DNA of 64,000 nt, taken from contig NC_088201.1 of NCBI RefSeq assembly GCF_037126465.1, positions 130,200,665 to 130,264,664 on the forward strand, given 5' to 3'. Both the position numbers and the translations under genes were made by a program. The notes under the pieces are model-generated. The model was given only the letters and a program-made list of their open reading frames with translations. It was not told where the DNA came from and did no database searches. Shown here in pieces: positions 1-11,466 of the stretch. Position 1 is the first letter of the stretch; each line of letters opens with the position of its first letter. Origin of the DNA: Ornithodoros turicata. Its lineage: Eukaryota; Arthropoda; Arachnida; Ixodida; Argasidae.

Positions 1-144
1 GATATCGAATCACTCCCCTAGGCATTCCAGTTCCTAAAGGGAGCGCAGTGCCTCAGAAATCTAATCATATCGAATACCTGACACCTGAACACGATGTATG
101 CGAATGTCGTATCAATACTGTATGTCAGTGGGAACTTACATTGC

Positions 145-665
145 ACACCCAAATACCGTTTCGAAACCGATGAGATCACCCTGCATGGGCCCTTGACTCT
201 CGTTCACAAGAGACCCATAAAAGTCTGCTCCAATCAGTACAGAAATCCGAGGTGAATCCTCTGGATATATTATTTCGTCCGCTAACCTTATATCATCTTT
301 CCTCAGCTGTTAACGGATCCGTTAATATGTGCAGGGATGTTGTTGATACATATCTCAGGCAATTCCAGCGCTTCAATAAAGATGTCCTCGTCGTTGATCA
401 TGGCTTGATTTTTACTGTACGAAGCGAGGCTTCGGAGACCTTGTTTCCTACTGTGAAAATCGTAAATGCTTCCTTCCATCAGGTGGCAACTGTAACTTCC
501 TGACCAACGCTCTTTTAACAAAGCTTCTCTGACTTCCACCGTGCATACGTATACACGTGAGCATTCGCACACGCTTCTGTTCCCTTCCCGGCGCATGTCT
601 TATGGCGTAAGCAGTTTGTAATAGAACGACGTCTTGTCTAACACATGGCTGCCATGTCCCATTTG
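145..665 (-). pseudogene. BEL/Pao retrotransposon pol fragment (aspartic protease)
   Basis: This is a broken piece of a BEL/Pao-type Pol polyprotein, covering the retropepsin region that would mature the polyprotein. Reading leftward from about 640, one frame gives VVLLQTAYA, then GGSQRSFV at about 545-520. A second frame gives DIFIEALELPEIC, and the first resumes with VLIGADFYGSLV near 245-205 and FETVFGCAM near 160. This order (LLQTA, active-site loop, ALE-PEIC, LIGAD-Y, ETVFG) is the BEL/Pao protease pattern. The residue expected to be the catalytic aspartate before GGS reads as histidine, and frames change at least twice, so it is dead. No reverse transcriptase, integrase or LTR is visible nearby; the window edge or decay removes them. 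Confidence 0.72.
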
Positions 666-2066
666 GGTGCTACGATTTCACCCGAAATTGTGCAGAAATT
701 CATCATATTGCAGTACACATGCCGTGATCCATTCAAAAAAGAGAAAAAAGAACAAGATCAAAAAGAAAAAGGAAAACGACAGGGTCTCTTTTTCGTCTTG
801 TTGGCCTCAACGCCGAGCGCGGAAGCTGAAGGTAACCGCTGTCACGGTGTTTGCGGTGGGTTTCTGGTACTCGATGGAAAAGAGCTTTCTACTTCTGTCT
901 TCGCGATTTCCTCTCGGAGACCAGTACGTTCTCCGGCGCGCTAATGCAGCTCTTGTGGGTATGCCAATGCTTTCGGCTCCCGTGTAAGCATATACAAGCG
1001 GTGAACGTCATAGACACATTCCAACTGAAGGTCGGTACCTGCCCCCCCCCCCCCCCCCCACAGAGAAGCTCATCGTTCGATGATGTCATTACACGACCAA
1101 CTGACCAATTAAGTAATTCATCCCAGGATTTATCTCTTATTGACAGCGGACAAACACAGACAAGTAAAAAAATAATCCAGCAAAAGAAGGTTTCCTTCGC
1201 GCGTTCCCATACAGTAGCTCACCGGCGTTCTAGCATTATGTCATGGAACGTGTTCTATACAATGGGATATTGCAACTGTTTCTTATCTAGGTAACTACAG
1301 TACAAAAATTGGGGGGCAAATGCGCGAAAATTAAAAAAAAATATTCGCACCATTGTGGGTAAGGACTGACGAGCATGGTGCATATTTCAGCGAATAACGC
1401 GCGGTTCAAAGAGCTGTCCGGCCGCCTACCGTGCCAAAATAGCCGTGCTAAACCGCGTGAGGCGCAGATCCGGCAGCTGCGTACTCGAACGTCTTACCGG
1501 AACTATACCAGAATAATGCTACGCTGTCGCTGCCTCGTACCACAGCATGGCCTTGAAATGAACATTTAGCATGACACTTTGCAAATGTACATTCGGCATA
1601 ACCAAGCATGGTGTCTTTGGTGAGGCTGAATGCACGCTCTTTAAGTGGTGTATAAGAAAAGTTCATGAGTCATTATATTGTTTGGTGCTTATTGTTTTTA
1701 AACCCTACGATGTCCAAGAGACAGTGTATGAACTGAAATGTATTTCAGACACATAGTCATCACTTTCTTCAGTTTTGTATGGCTCACTCGACGCTCACAC
1801 GATCCAATGAGGTCCAAAAAACGACTTCTGGGATTTTCTTGAATTATGTGCCTCTTTGCTTACGCCGTTCTCGCAAAAGATAGGATTATTATTGTGTCGC
1901 AATTATTCGCAATTCGCAATCTCCTATTATATTATCTCGCAATGATTCGCACTTCAACACCACGGCGCGCTCTGTCGCAAACGAAATAGGAATTTCGAGT
2001 AAATGACGCTCTCTAGTTGGGTGCCCCATGTCATGCTAACAGAATATATGTCTCTTTACAATGCAG
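666..2066. other. No gene recognised
   Basis: Several short frames occur here but none has a recognisable motif or bounded exon structure. The stretch contains a poly(C) tract at 1042-1059 and degenerate TCGCAAT-type words near 1895-1950. It is probably intron of the gene whose exon follows, mixed with old repeats. Confidence 0.5.
1042..1059. repeat. Poly(C) tract, 18 bp
   Basis: An uninterrupted run of 18 C residues. It is a mononucleotide microsatellite in non-coding sequence and its length is likely to vary between individuals and assemblies. Confidence 0.95.
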
Positions 2067-2171
2067 GCATATCGCCAGAAGCTCGAAGACGAAGGAAAAG
2101 TGCAGGATGACGCTCTCCCTGGCCTCGACAATGTGTCTGGTGACCAGATGTTCTTCATTTCACAAGCCATG
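2067..2171 (+). CDS. Internal exon of a neprilysin-like (M13) metallopeptidase
   Basis: A 105-base exon, exactly 35 codons, bounded by a good acceptor (pyrimidine-rich then GCAG) and a consensus donor (ATG|GTAAGC). It is in phase 0 at both ends. The peptide runs AYRQKLEDEG, then LPGLDNVSGDQMFFISQAM. The 'LPGL....DQ.FFIS.A' pattern is the segment of M13 zinc endopeptidases (neprilysin/ECE family) that lies C-terminal of the catalytic HExxH and GENIAD motifs, just before the conserved WC. M13 enzymes are membrane-bound or secreted ectopeptidases and are strongly expanded in ticks. No neighbouring exon was found, so I cannot say whether the gene is complete; flanking introns may be expanded by repeats. 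It could also be an isolated pseudo-exon. Confidence 0.66.
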
Positions 2172-2857
2172 GTAAGCGAACTTTATGTCTTCCAGCGCTT
2201 CACGAACAAGTTCTGGGAAGAAGAAAACCTCATTATTTATGGAAATACTTGAGATGATCGCGGTAATCTACGCTAAAGCAACGAATAAGCTGAAGAATCT
2301 GAAGCTGCTATAGCTCCGATGGTTCAGCTGAACATGCAAGTCTCAAAATACGTGTACATCCTCACATATACATATGAACACATCCGACATTTAAGTCGGT
2401 CACCTTGACTAAAAATACTACGCGAGGCCGTTGTTATCGCGTATGCAAACATTCAGCTAGTTTCGGGATAAGTTTCCGTATTAGGTAATTGTAATTGCAA
2501 CTTAGTTACTTTTGCAAGTATTTCATAATGCACCTCGAGTTATTGTTCGAATTACTTTGCGTGCAATTGGAGATTGAACTTCACGTCAGATATTGAATTA
2601 TTTTCACGGTGTCCACGATTTTTCCTCTTTCGCGACAGATGAGTATAAAGAAGGCGATTTGGTATCCACCATAGCGGGAGTGTCGTCATCTTAAAAGGGT
2701 TGCCACAGGTCCCCAGGTTATCCCAGATAAACGAAATACAAAAGAACCTCAATTGAAAGTTTGAAAGCGGAGAGGCTCATAGAAGCAGAAGAAATGGGCA
2801 CCGCGAACACCGAAACGCATGCGGCTCTGACATCAGAGCCCTCGCCACCGCCACTAA
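2172..2857. other. Probable intron, no gene recognised
   Basis: AT-rich sequence directly after the donor site of the preceding exon. No further exon, repeat boundary or RNA gene could be supported before the TAA target duplication at 2855-2857. Confidence 0.5.
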
Positions 2858-4199
2858 GGGCCGGGTCCCATAGCTTTATGCGGGCAGTAGCAGCAAAGCA
2901 GCAGCGGTGCGGCAGCAGCAACACAGCAACATGGCAGCAAAGCGGTTTTCTGCTGCGGCTGCTCTGCTGCTAGAGGCGTCCCATAGCTTCGTTTTGAATT
3001 AGTGGCAGCAGCGGCGTAGGAGGTCAAAAACGTGTTGGCAACTACGGCGTGGTTTACGTTTCGAACATTCCGAAGGCGTACGCAGTAGCTAAGCCTTTTA
3101 GTACGCACACGGAGCAATGCAATTCTATGTGAAATGCTGAAGTGTGAGACATATGATGGATCTGTAGCTCACAAGTGGACTGTGAAATCATTGTGGTGGT
3201 GGTCTGAGCGTCATATGACCTGATTGACTCTTCGTGGATATGTAGGAAGTCGTGACATTCAACGTAGGTTCGTCCTTTCGCACTGCTGTGCAGAACAGCC
3301 TCTGCTGCGGTTGTGTGGAGACTCTTCCACGGGATTTTGTCGTGTAAATATCGCCTCGTTACTCGTATTCGATATTTTGATTTATTGTGACTATCAAATG
3401 CGTACGTTGCTGTTAGTGAAATAAAGCTGTCTAACGAAAACAAAGGCCTCTTCTGCCAGTCATCACTACTTCCTGCCTGTATTCATAAGATAACGAGTTA
3501 ATTGTCTGTCTCTACCGAACCTTTTTGTAGCCTGAACATTGTCTATCTCCATCGAGCCCTTTTCAAGGGTTCAGTTTAATTTAAAACAACGCAGCTTGCA
3601 AGTCGTCGAGTCCCACAGGAAATGTGGTTGGTATGTTTTTCACGCAGGATGGACGTGGAAGTAATTTGCTTTTACGTAATCACGTCACGGGTTATAAAGT
3701 ACTCACCAGAAAACAAGCGAATATGCTATCTGCAACTCTGTTACAACATATGTTTCACGCACATTTTCTCGAACACTTTATTAGCTACAGATAGTAAAAT
3801 AAATGAACTGAATTATGTCCTGAAAGCGCACTCCATGCGGTACCGACGGCTCAACACCCACTCCAAACCACTGGCAATCACAAGCGTGTTAAGTTGTTCA
3901 GGAGCAAATCACAAAACAGCCATACACAAACCTTCAGCCGTCACCGCCCTGCTAACCCTAAACACCGTCGAACGAAAAGACCACCAACGAACCTCCTGAC
4001 TGACTCGCGAGACCAGCTGTTCAGGCTGCAGAGCAACAAGGCTGCACAGCAACCAAAAATTCGGATACGGGAGCAGCAGGGAATTTCTGCAGCTCGGCAG
4101 CGCTGCTGCTCTGGTCCAGTGCTATGGGACCGCTCGTCTGCTGCTCCGATGCTGTTGGTCTGCTGCTGCTGCTCAAATCTACGCTATGGGACCGCGCCT
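2858..4199. mobile_element. PIF/Harbinger-type MITE with TAA target duplication
   Basis: A 1,342-bp non-coding element. The left end reads GGGCCGGGTCCCATAGC and the complement of the right end reads AGGCGCGGTCCCATAGC. Both ends are flanked by TAA (2855-2857 and 4200-4202). A 3-bp TWA duplication plus G/C-rich inverted ends starting GG(G/C) is typical of PIF/Harbinger. Both subterminal regions are crowded with GCAGCAG-type words, and the CCCATAGC word recurs at about 2978 and, inverted, about 4123. No transposase is encoded, so it must be moved in trans. Confidence 0.8.
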
Positions 4200-4202
4200 T
4201 AA

Positions 4203-5604
4203 GGTAGCGCATGAGAACTCACGTGCTTGCAACTCCCATCCGCATCGCGAGGGCGGCGAGGGACCTGATTGGACAACGTCGAAGTTCACCTGGGTTAGCA
4301 GACCACGGAACCCGAAGAGAAGCGACCGCGACATCCATAGCGAAGTCGAAGCGTTTAAAGCCGCTAGACTCCCTGCACTGATGTTCGGGTGGCAATGGTC
4401 ACGTGATCCAGCGCAGGCTCCGACCAAGCAATTTCCGAGCGCTAGACCGCGTTGCCACGAGATGAATACGTGAATTCGCAATAAGTATGACACGTGGAAG
4501 AATAATTCTTTTTTCCCCGGCATTCTGGCATTCGATAAAATGCGTCAATGATTTAATGAACCACACCTACGAAACTGTGCCAACCCCTTTAAAGGTACTG
4601 TAAAGCAGCACCGATCAAATGTCATTTAGTGTGGGTATTCGATAGTCCAAGCCACCAGGACAAAAACTGCGCAAGTTTCATTCCAAGCGACGGTGAAATT
4701 AATTAGAAAATTGCAATTAAAGATTACGGGCAACACTGTACTAGGTATTCGAAATGAATTCGTACTCCTGACACATACGGCGGCAACCACATTGCATGCG
4801 TATAACACTGGGCCCGACATAACAATCCACCACAATCAACCATAAAATCTGCCCTTGCAATCCACACAACGATCCACATCTGAGGATAAACGGACAAGCG
4901 AACTGAAACAAAATGCTGAGACGTTGAAAAAAAATGTGTCAGACGTTCAAGAAGCCAGACAGCGTCGGGATTTGTTTGTTCACAGAGGTTCACAAAGAGA
5001 GTTTGATCGTTCTAAAGGGGCCGCGAAGAGAAGGAGCGCACAGGCGCAGCAGAGAAGTAGGGAGAGCCTCCATCGAACAGCCGCAGCGCTGGGTTACTTC
5101 TTAAAAACAGGGGTTAACAGGTTAAACTGTTAACAGGGGTTTCAGAATGCATAGGTAAACAGGAAAACGAATAATGTGGTTACTAAAACAACGAAGTTCC
5201 GATGTAATAGTGTGTAATACCAATTTTCAGTGTTGCCCGCTGTACAGGGGGTTGTTTGACACCAGGCGTCGCACCGCTCCACTACGCCGCATCTTTCATG
5301 GCAAATTAAAAATATTTATAGCGCGTTGTCGGTCGTATGGCTCTGCATATGGTATTTAGAAGCAACAAAGTCTCTAGTCACATCACCGGCATATCATGCT
5401 TGCCTACTGCTTTACAGTACCCTTAAGTTTAATATGAATAGTCTGGAGGACGTCAAAAGATGCGGAACACAAATTCTGGTTCACAAAACCTTGTGGTGTG
5501 CGCTGTGCGTTGCTACATGCAGTGTGAGAGCGATATGTCAACCGACACATATGTTTGGAAAATCCGGTAAGGATATCTGGTGTCTACCAGAAGCTTTCAT
5601 GAAA
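4203..5604. other. No gene recognised
   Basis: Unique-looking sequence between two DNA transposons. A plus-strand frame near 4855-5133 is rich in charged residues but has no domain I know and no splice structure. Confidence 0.4.
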
Positions 5605-5606
5605 TA

Positions 5607-6264
5607 CAGGGTGTCCCAGCTAAATGCGAACATATATTTAAATATATATATGTGATGAACACTGGACATCCGTCCCGAGCAATATCAGTTTAATGAATGA
5701 ATCCTGCCCATGCACGAGCGTGAGTTCGGTCTCTTCGTCGTTACGTCACATATATATATATATATTACTTTTTCCGAGATGAAATCAATTGCAATATAGC
5801 ATATGCTAGAGGGCACTCCTTAAAGAAGGGCAGTTCCGATTAAGTCACTTGATACATTTGTTTTTGTGTTTTTTTTTTTCGTAAGTTAAAGCTCATCTTT
5901 GACGCATGAGGCGTCACTGTGCTCCCTCACTCTCTCACATTGGGAGTGAAGGAAAGACGCTTCTCCGAAGATGCGCAATGAACAAAATAAAGAAGAAATG
6001 GTAATATATCGAATGGATAATATCTGAAAACTGCTCCGGTATCAGGTGACTGAAGTGGCCAGATTTTCTCATTGGGACAACTTCGAACGTTTTATAATTC
6101 AAAGGTTAATTATTGGAAGTTAATTAAGCCATTGCCTTAGGAGTTTGCTAATGCCTTCCTAAGGAGTGCCCTTCAGCATATGCTATATTGCAATTGATTT
6201 CATCTCGAAAAAAGTAATATAGACATTTTTTTTAAATATGTTCGCATTTGCCTGGGACACTCTG
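5607..6264. mobile_element. Tc1/mariner-type non-autonomous element
   Basis: The ends are inverted repeats beginning CAGGGTGTCCCAGCTAAATG on the left, and CAGAGTGTCCCAGGCAAATG when the right end is complemented. Each is flanked by TA (5605-5606, 6265-6266). The arms extend inward for more than 100 bp, with shared words including GAGATGAAATCAATTGCAAT and CATATGCT. On the left the arm is interrupted at about 5655-5745 by about 100 bp ending in a TA repeat. CAGGGTGTCCC termini with a TA duplication are typical of mariner-like elements in arthropods. There is no transposase ORF. Confidence 0.75.
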
Positions 6265-6266
6265 TA

Positions 6267-6687
6267 TATCATCTGGTTACCCAATAGCGCTACAGTGGAC
6301 CATTTGTCTGTGTGCTTACGCATATCTGCAAGCGTACGTGTGCTTTTTCCTGTATCCTGTACCAACATTTGTGCATACCACATCCTACTATGTTGTTTGC
6401 AAGTGATACTTCACATGAAGTAGAGTACTTCACTGTACCGCGTTGCATTGTGGGCGGCCGCGGGTGAACTTTGGCTGCTATGGGAACAGACGTTTTTGAG
6501 TCCTTCCGCAGCAGAGTGCAAGGTGTTCGCACGTGCTGAACTTGTTCTCACCCACGCACCGTGCTGCAAGCGGACAACTGATACCCTCCATCCACGAATG
6601 CGTGCAGAGAAGCTTCTCAACTTCTGTGGAAGATAAATTTCAACACAGCTGTTGTAAACATGAAGTGCATAGAGGCTAAAAAAATAT
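6267..6687. other. No gene recognised
   Basis: Sequence between the mariner-type element and the following inverted-repeat element. Nothing beyond shadow frames is visible. Confidence 0.4.
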
Positions 6688-8562
6688 AGATGTCGAATAG
6701 CGCCTTGAATGTTGAGAAGTGAAACAATTCCGCGCTCCATCCAATGAACCGTTGCCGATACGGAGAGGAGGAAAGCTGCGGAGGCGAATGTTGTCTCCAA
6801 TTTCCTCAAGTTTGGCCGCCTCCACTGCGCTTCTGGTTTCATCACATCCTCCAAATCTGGCTGAAAGAAACTGTGGGTGCGACACAGATTTAAGAAAATA
6901 TCCCATGTCTCCTAGTTTAAAGTTCGCTAAAAAAAAAAAAAAAAGAAAAGATAAAGAAAAGCTCCCGAACATTGCGCTTTCAGCACAAAATGCAGGATTT
7001 CGAACTGTCATTGCTCATGAGCCGGTAATCACATCGTCCCCTTGAAAGCAGTAGCATGAGAAGCGTCAATCCATGCGCTTTCGAATGATACGGATGTCAT
7101 CTGCATAGCTAGTGTGTTACAGCGAGCAGACGGCTGTAAATAGAAGCAACTCAGCAATTTTGCTCATATTGGACGCTGTCTCTGCCAACCGCTGCAACAG
7201 TTATTTCGTTCATTTCTATTGCAAACAATAGACCCGCATGTCATTTATTAGGTGCAACAAAAACATGTTGCTATTTTATTTATTTATTTATTTGTTTTGT
7301 AAGGACGCCGCAATTTTTTCCCCGGCCCATGTTGCGCTGTCGTTGCGGCGGACGCCGTCGCTTCTTCCTGCTTGTCGCGGCCCGACTCTCGTATGTTCCA
7401 TTCCTCTTGCCATGGTCTGAATCTAAAGGTCCGACGTAATCCCTGGACGGCATCCTTGTCACCTGTTTTGTTCATCGGTGCCAGTAGTGATGTCAGTCAC
7501 GGTGCCAGTTGGGACCTTCTGTGCGTTATAATCTATTAGGGTTCTCAGCTGGGTCTGCCAAACCCGTGGGAACGGCCCTGGTGGCTACGCAGCTAGTCCA
7601 AGTACTGTCAAGTGCATAAGTGTTCGTCTCTTCTCTGTTTGACAGGGCTTGCAGTTTCAGTGCAGTTTCTTTGTTTTAATTTTGTATTGTTTTGAAATAA
7701 AGACAATAAAAAGAAAGAAGGTATTTACTCGCCTGAAGTGAATGAAGCGCATTGCTATTCGTGGGTCAGGCTTAATAACACTAGCCTTCGGGCGTGGTAA
7801 AGCACGGTGTAACGACGCATAACCCGTGAGCCTCTCCCGTTGATGTCATCCAGTCGGAGACGGTGGTGGTGGTGATGGAGATAGGGCTTGCCGTTGTCGG
7901 CCTCACGTATATGGGCAACGTCACGACTGACGCCCTGGGGGAATGTGCGTGATAGCAATGACTTAATGGGTATAATGAGAATGACCGTGCGTGACATGCG
8001 CCCACCGCTGCTGACACCATGGTCGTCGTCGTAACAATATCTATACCATTCGATAGAGAATGGGTTGAGGCTTCTAACGATAGTGCTTTCAAGGGAATGC
8101 ACGCAGCGGCTCATGAGCAATAAAAATTCGAAATTCTGTCGTTTTTGTGCTAAAAGTGCTATGTTCGGGAATTTTTTTTATGTAGCGCCCGGTTAAACTA
8201 GGAGACATGGTATTTTTTTCTCCATATTGCCTTGCACCCGTAGTTTTTATAAGCCACATTTGAAGGATGTGACAAAAAAAAAAGCTGTCGGCACAGTTCC
8301 TCCTGAAGTCGGCCCAGGACGCATACTAACCCCTCTGTCCCCTCTTTCCTGCTGTCCTCTCTACACATCTGTACAACGCTCATAGCCACAGTTGCTTCGC
8401 GGTGCTAACACGCAATAAAAAAACAGAAGCGTACTAAAGGCGGCCAATGTCAGGGAAAAAATCGAGGCAACATCCGCCGCCACATTTCCCCCTCTCCATA
8501 TCAGCAAACGGTTCAGTTGATGGAGCTCGGAGTTGTTACATTTGTCATCATTCGAGACGTAC
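6688..8562. mobile_element. Foldback-type element A with long imperfect inverted arms
   Basis: The left arm (about 6688-7025) and right arm (about 8095-8562) are inverted copies. Shared words include CTCCATC-A-TGAACCGTT, CATGTCTCCTAGTTTAA, TTCCCGAACAT and GCTCATGAGC, in mirrored order. The right arm is lengthened by an insertion at about 8285-8440. The roughly 1 kb between the arms has a TTTATTTATTTA tract at 7275 and a polyadenylation-like AATAAA at 7697 but no recognisable protein. Terminal duplications could not be defined, so the ends are approximate. Confidence 0.55.
8285..8363 (-). repeat. Dispersed repeat segment, copy 1
   Basis: The complement of this stretch closely matches 55325-55404; shared words include GGGCCGACTTCAGG, GGAACT-TGCCGACAG and AGAGGACAGCAGGAA. 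It lies inside the right arm of foldback element A. Its family is unknown; it may be part of a larger interspersed repeat. Confidence 0.6.
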
Positions 8563-8974
8563 TCAACATTTCTTCGCTGAAATTAAAAACTGTCAGTTTC
8601 CCACCCTTGTTGATTTAAAATGGAATTACTCTAGTACATAGTCACAGTCATGCAATCACATGTACGTAGAACCTTGCGCATTTCTCGTCGTAACGAATTC
8701 TAAAAAGTGCAACACTGTACTAGTGTTGACATCCAATAAATTTCCTCAAACAACACTTGACTGCGGCATCATTAGGTTCGACAACAAAAGGAAAATAAAA
8801 TGAAATTAAATCATAATTATACTTTTTATCTTTCAGGCTTGGTGCGGAAATACCAACCGGGTGATGCTCTCTGAACAGGTTAACACAGACGTACATAGTC
8901 CGGACAAGTACAGGTGCGTGTCTTTACGTACGCCTGTGCCTTACCATTGAACGTGTTGAACAACTTCGTTGAGC
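8563..8974. other. No gene recognised
   Basis: AT-rich sequence with no supported feature. Confidence 0.4.
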
Positions 8975-9050
8975 ACTTGCTGGGTATACCTGATGAAGCG
9001 TGGTCCGCGACGCGAAGGCTTGTAGTATATTTTAGGAAGCCTCATTGCCG
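8975..9050 (+). mobile_element. Penelope-like element, 3'-end relic
   Basis: The stretch CTGATGAAGCGTGG followed by CGACGCGAAGGCTTGTAG resembles the 3' end of the Penelope relic at about 39547-39600 (CTGATGAAGCCTGA, CCACGCGAAAGCTTAGTA). A CTGATGAAG...CGAAA...C motif at the 3' end is characteristic of Penelope-like elements. Only this short tail is recognisable here. Confidence 0.5.
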
Positions 9051-9499
9051 TTTTTCAATTGTCTGGGTGAAGCACTACTGAGGCGGCAGCATTTTTTTTT
9101 CTTTTCATATCGTAGTTCTACAGAGCGCGTAATTCCATTTTAGCATTTTACGAACTTTATTACGCGAAACCGATTTTCCACAAGTATCTGGTGTAGAGGC
9201 ACTCTGTAGAAAGTTTCGCTTCCACCATTAAAAAGGCGAGCGTGTCGACTACCGTATCGGTCCCCAATGTTCCCAGGAGTGTCTTTGTTATTTACTATAC
9301 TCGTCAATAGCCATATCAAGCGCTGTTTGTGTTGTCCATGTTTGTAAGCCTCGGCAAAGTTCTCGTTGCTTGCTTAGCTTCATCTCTGTCCCGCATCACA
9401 GACTTATGAAATTCAGTGCTACGAAAACACATTATTCCTGAGCACTCCATTGACGAATGATTCATTTCTTCAGATGCATATGCCTCTAGACACTTCGAT
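9051..9499. other. No gene recognised
   Basis: No supported feature. The stretch lies between a Penelope tail and the downstream end of the broken gypsy pol. Confidence 0.35.
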
Positions 9500-9804
9500 C
9501 AGTTTAGGGCAACACAAGTCGCAGGTGATTCACACAACCGCAGTTGCCGAAACTGCGGGATAGTAGTCGGCTGGGGAAAGTCTTTAATCGCCTGGACTTT
9601 CTCAGGAAACGGGGAGATGCCGGCCGATGAGATACGGCGGCCAAGGAAGTCCAAGGAATCCTTCCTAAACACCAACTTCTGCACGTTGATCGCGATGCCC
9701 GGCCACGGACGGGCAATGCCAATGTCGATCATGTGTTGGAATCGCGATGGTAAGCTTCTCTGGAGCCAGCCGGCGCGGACGAAAATGGACTGGCGCTCCC
9801 GATG
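9500..9804 (-). pseudogene. Ty3/gypsy reverse transcriptase fragment
   Basis: Two parts of a gypsy RT are fused by an internal deletion. First comes the entry region (RPRRLAPEKL, in a second frame QHMIDIGIARP). It joins directly to the end of the palm/thumb (NVQKLVFRKDSLDFLGRRIS, then KVQAIKDFPQP). In a complete gypsy element roughly 100 residues, including the YVDD active site, lie between them; they are missing. The fragment continues the gypsy pieces at 10032-10434 and 14654-15420. It is inactive. Confidence 0.78.
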
Positions 9805-9816
9805 TTTCAGTGTGGT

Positions 9817-10019
9817 AATATAATAATAATGGAGCTGTGACGTTACACGTAAGGTTTGTCTGCCTAGTGTGGCGACATGCTGCACGTGCCACAGGGTAGG
9901 ACTGCGGATAATTTGGACCACCTGAGGTTCTTTTGACGTGCGCCGGAAATCTCCGACACACGGTGCTGGAAGCAATGTTTACCTCCCCCACTTTGTAGCC
10001 GTCTTCGGAGGGGATCGAA
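9817..10019 (-). mobile_element. tRNA-derived SINE, 5'-truncated, 12-bp target duplication
   Basis: The insertion splits the gypsy pol and is flanked by perfect copies of TTTCAGTGTGGT at 9805-9816 and 10020-10031. On the minus strand it begins in a box-B-like stretch (TTCGATCCCCTCCGA). It then carries the family body, including CACGTCAAAAGAACCTCAGG, and ends in an (ATT)n tail. The body matches the full SINE at 36673-36948. The missing box A explains why it cannot be transcribed on its own. Confidence 0.8.
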
Positions 10020-10031
10020 TTTCAGTGTGGT

Positions 10032-10434
10032 GCACAACATCATGCCGCACAGGTTTCCTCCAATCAGGACGCTTCGACAGCTAAGGGAATTCCGCGAAGA
10101 CGTAGAAGAACTGGAGGTAGGCAATCGCGATGCTAGGTGTTCGGCGCTTCGGCAACCAAGAGCCGAACCAGAACTTGACACGCACAGGCTGGTAGTAGAG
10201 CCTGCAAGAGTCCGGCGACGAATGTCCACCAGGATTTAGAAGCGTTGCAAAAAATCAGCTCTTATGATGCAGTGAGGGGTAACAGCGATTCGGAAGATCC
10301 AGGAAAACGAGCGGTGGTGTCCCAGTGACAGAGTCAGGGAGCGTTCATGCACCGTAGACGGCAATACCGCTATTGTTCGCAGCCGCAAGATAGGAGAGGG
10401 GATGTCCCAGTTGTTCACTCTTGGGCGCTGTATT
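10032..10434 (-). pseudogene. Ty3/gypsy protease C-terminal half and PR-RT linker
   Basis: Reading leftward, one frame gives AAANNSGIAVYGA, then FSWIFRIAV and CIIRADFLQRF. A second frame continues with MDIRRRTL and the proline/serine-rich linker. The ADFL-F...D-RRR pattern is the end of gypsy retropepsins (ILGADFL equivalent). The active-site half lies on the other side of the copia insertion, at about 14660-14700. Stops and frame changes show it is dead. Confidence 0.78.
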
Positions 10435-10564
10435 TGAGAGAAAGCAGTAAACCTGGGAGCCAGCAACAGTGCGTGTGTACGGGACGGGTTTATTCCAAAA
10501 GTGAGGCATGTGCGCCAGAATGGGTGCGCATGCAACGAGGTTAGCATGTCGACTTCTTCTAACA
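10435..10564 (-). repeat. Copia 3' LTR
   Basis: On the minus strand it starts TGTTAGAAGAAG and ends CTTTCTCTCA. It contains an AATAAA-like GGAATAAACC polyadenylation signal and is closely similar to 14538-14653. Confidence 0.82.
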
Positions 10565-10579
10565 CCGTCCCACGACAGG

Positions 10580-11466
10580 TTATCCCTTGATGAGCCCCAT
10601 CCGTTGCCTTAACGCTTCCAGTCTCGGTCGTGGTAAAGGTTTCGTCAAAGCGTCCGCGATGTTGTCAGCGGACTCGCGGTACTGAAAGTTGATGATGTTG
10701 CGTGCTACTAGATCACGTAAGTGATGGTGACGGACATCGATGTGCTTTATCCTGGCGTTGATCACTTCACTAAGGGCAAGCTTAATGCAGCCCTGATTAT
10801 CCTCGAACATAGGTGTCGGTTGATCAATGACTAGTCCGAAATCTTCCAACAATGGACGCAGCCACAAAACTTCCTGTGAAGCATAAGCCGCGGAAATGTA
10901 CTCTGCTTCGGTGCTCGACAGAGCAACAGATAACTGCTTTCTGCTGGACCAAGTGACCGGGCTGTCTCCAAGCAGGATGATGTAGCCACTTGTTGACTTG
11001 CGGTCAGTGACGTTGGCGGCCCAGTCTGCGTCGACATATCCTGTCAAATCCAAGCTTTGTCGACCTGTAAGGGTCAGCTTAAACTCCCGAGTATGCATCA
11101 GGTACCGGAACAACTTCTTCACGGCCCCCAATCTCGCTGACGCGGATTGTTCACTCGACGACAAAGTATGCCAGTTGCGCAGGGGATATCGGGCCGTGTC
11201 GTCGTGCTCAGATACAGCAGCTCTCCGACTGCTTTCCGATACAGATCGTTGCTGTGCAGTAGATCTTCTTCCCCCGTAAACTTCAGATAGTCTGGATCCA
11301 TTGGTGTGAAGCTGATCTTAGCAGTACTGAGGTTACATTTCTCCAACAATGCATCTATTTTGTTCTTCTGATGTAGCAGGAAACAGTCGTGACGTGGTCT
11401 CTCTATCTCGATACCAAGGTAGTGGCAGACATGTCCAAGGTCCTTCAGCTCAAAGTGCCTATTCAA
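10580..11466 (-). pseudogene. Copia RNase H and RT thumb/connection
   Basis: The right part (from 11466) reads NRHFELKDLG then HYLGIEIER and VGELLYLS, the copia RT thumb and connection. After a frameshift near 11150 the frame beginning at 11164 carries RNase H: GYVDADWA, the glutamate in SSTEAEYI, the aspartate in FEDNQGCI, and IADALTKPL. It ends at a stop just before the 3' LTR, as expected for the last copia domain. The catalytic acidic residues are intact, but the frameshift breaks the polyprotein. Confidence 0.9.
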
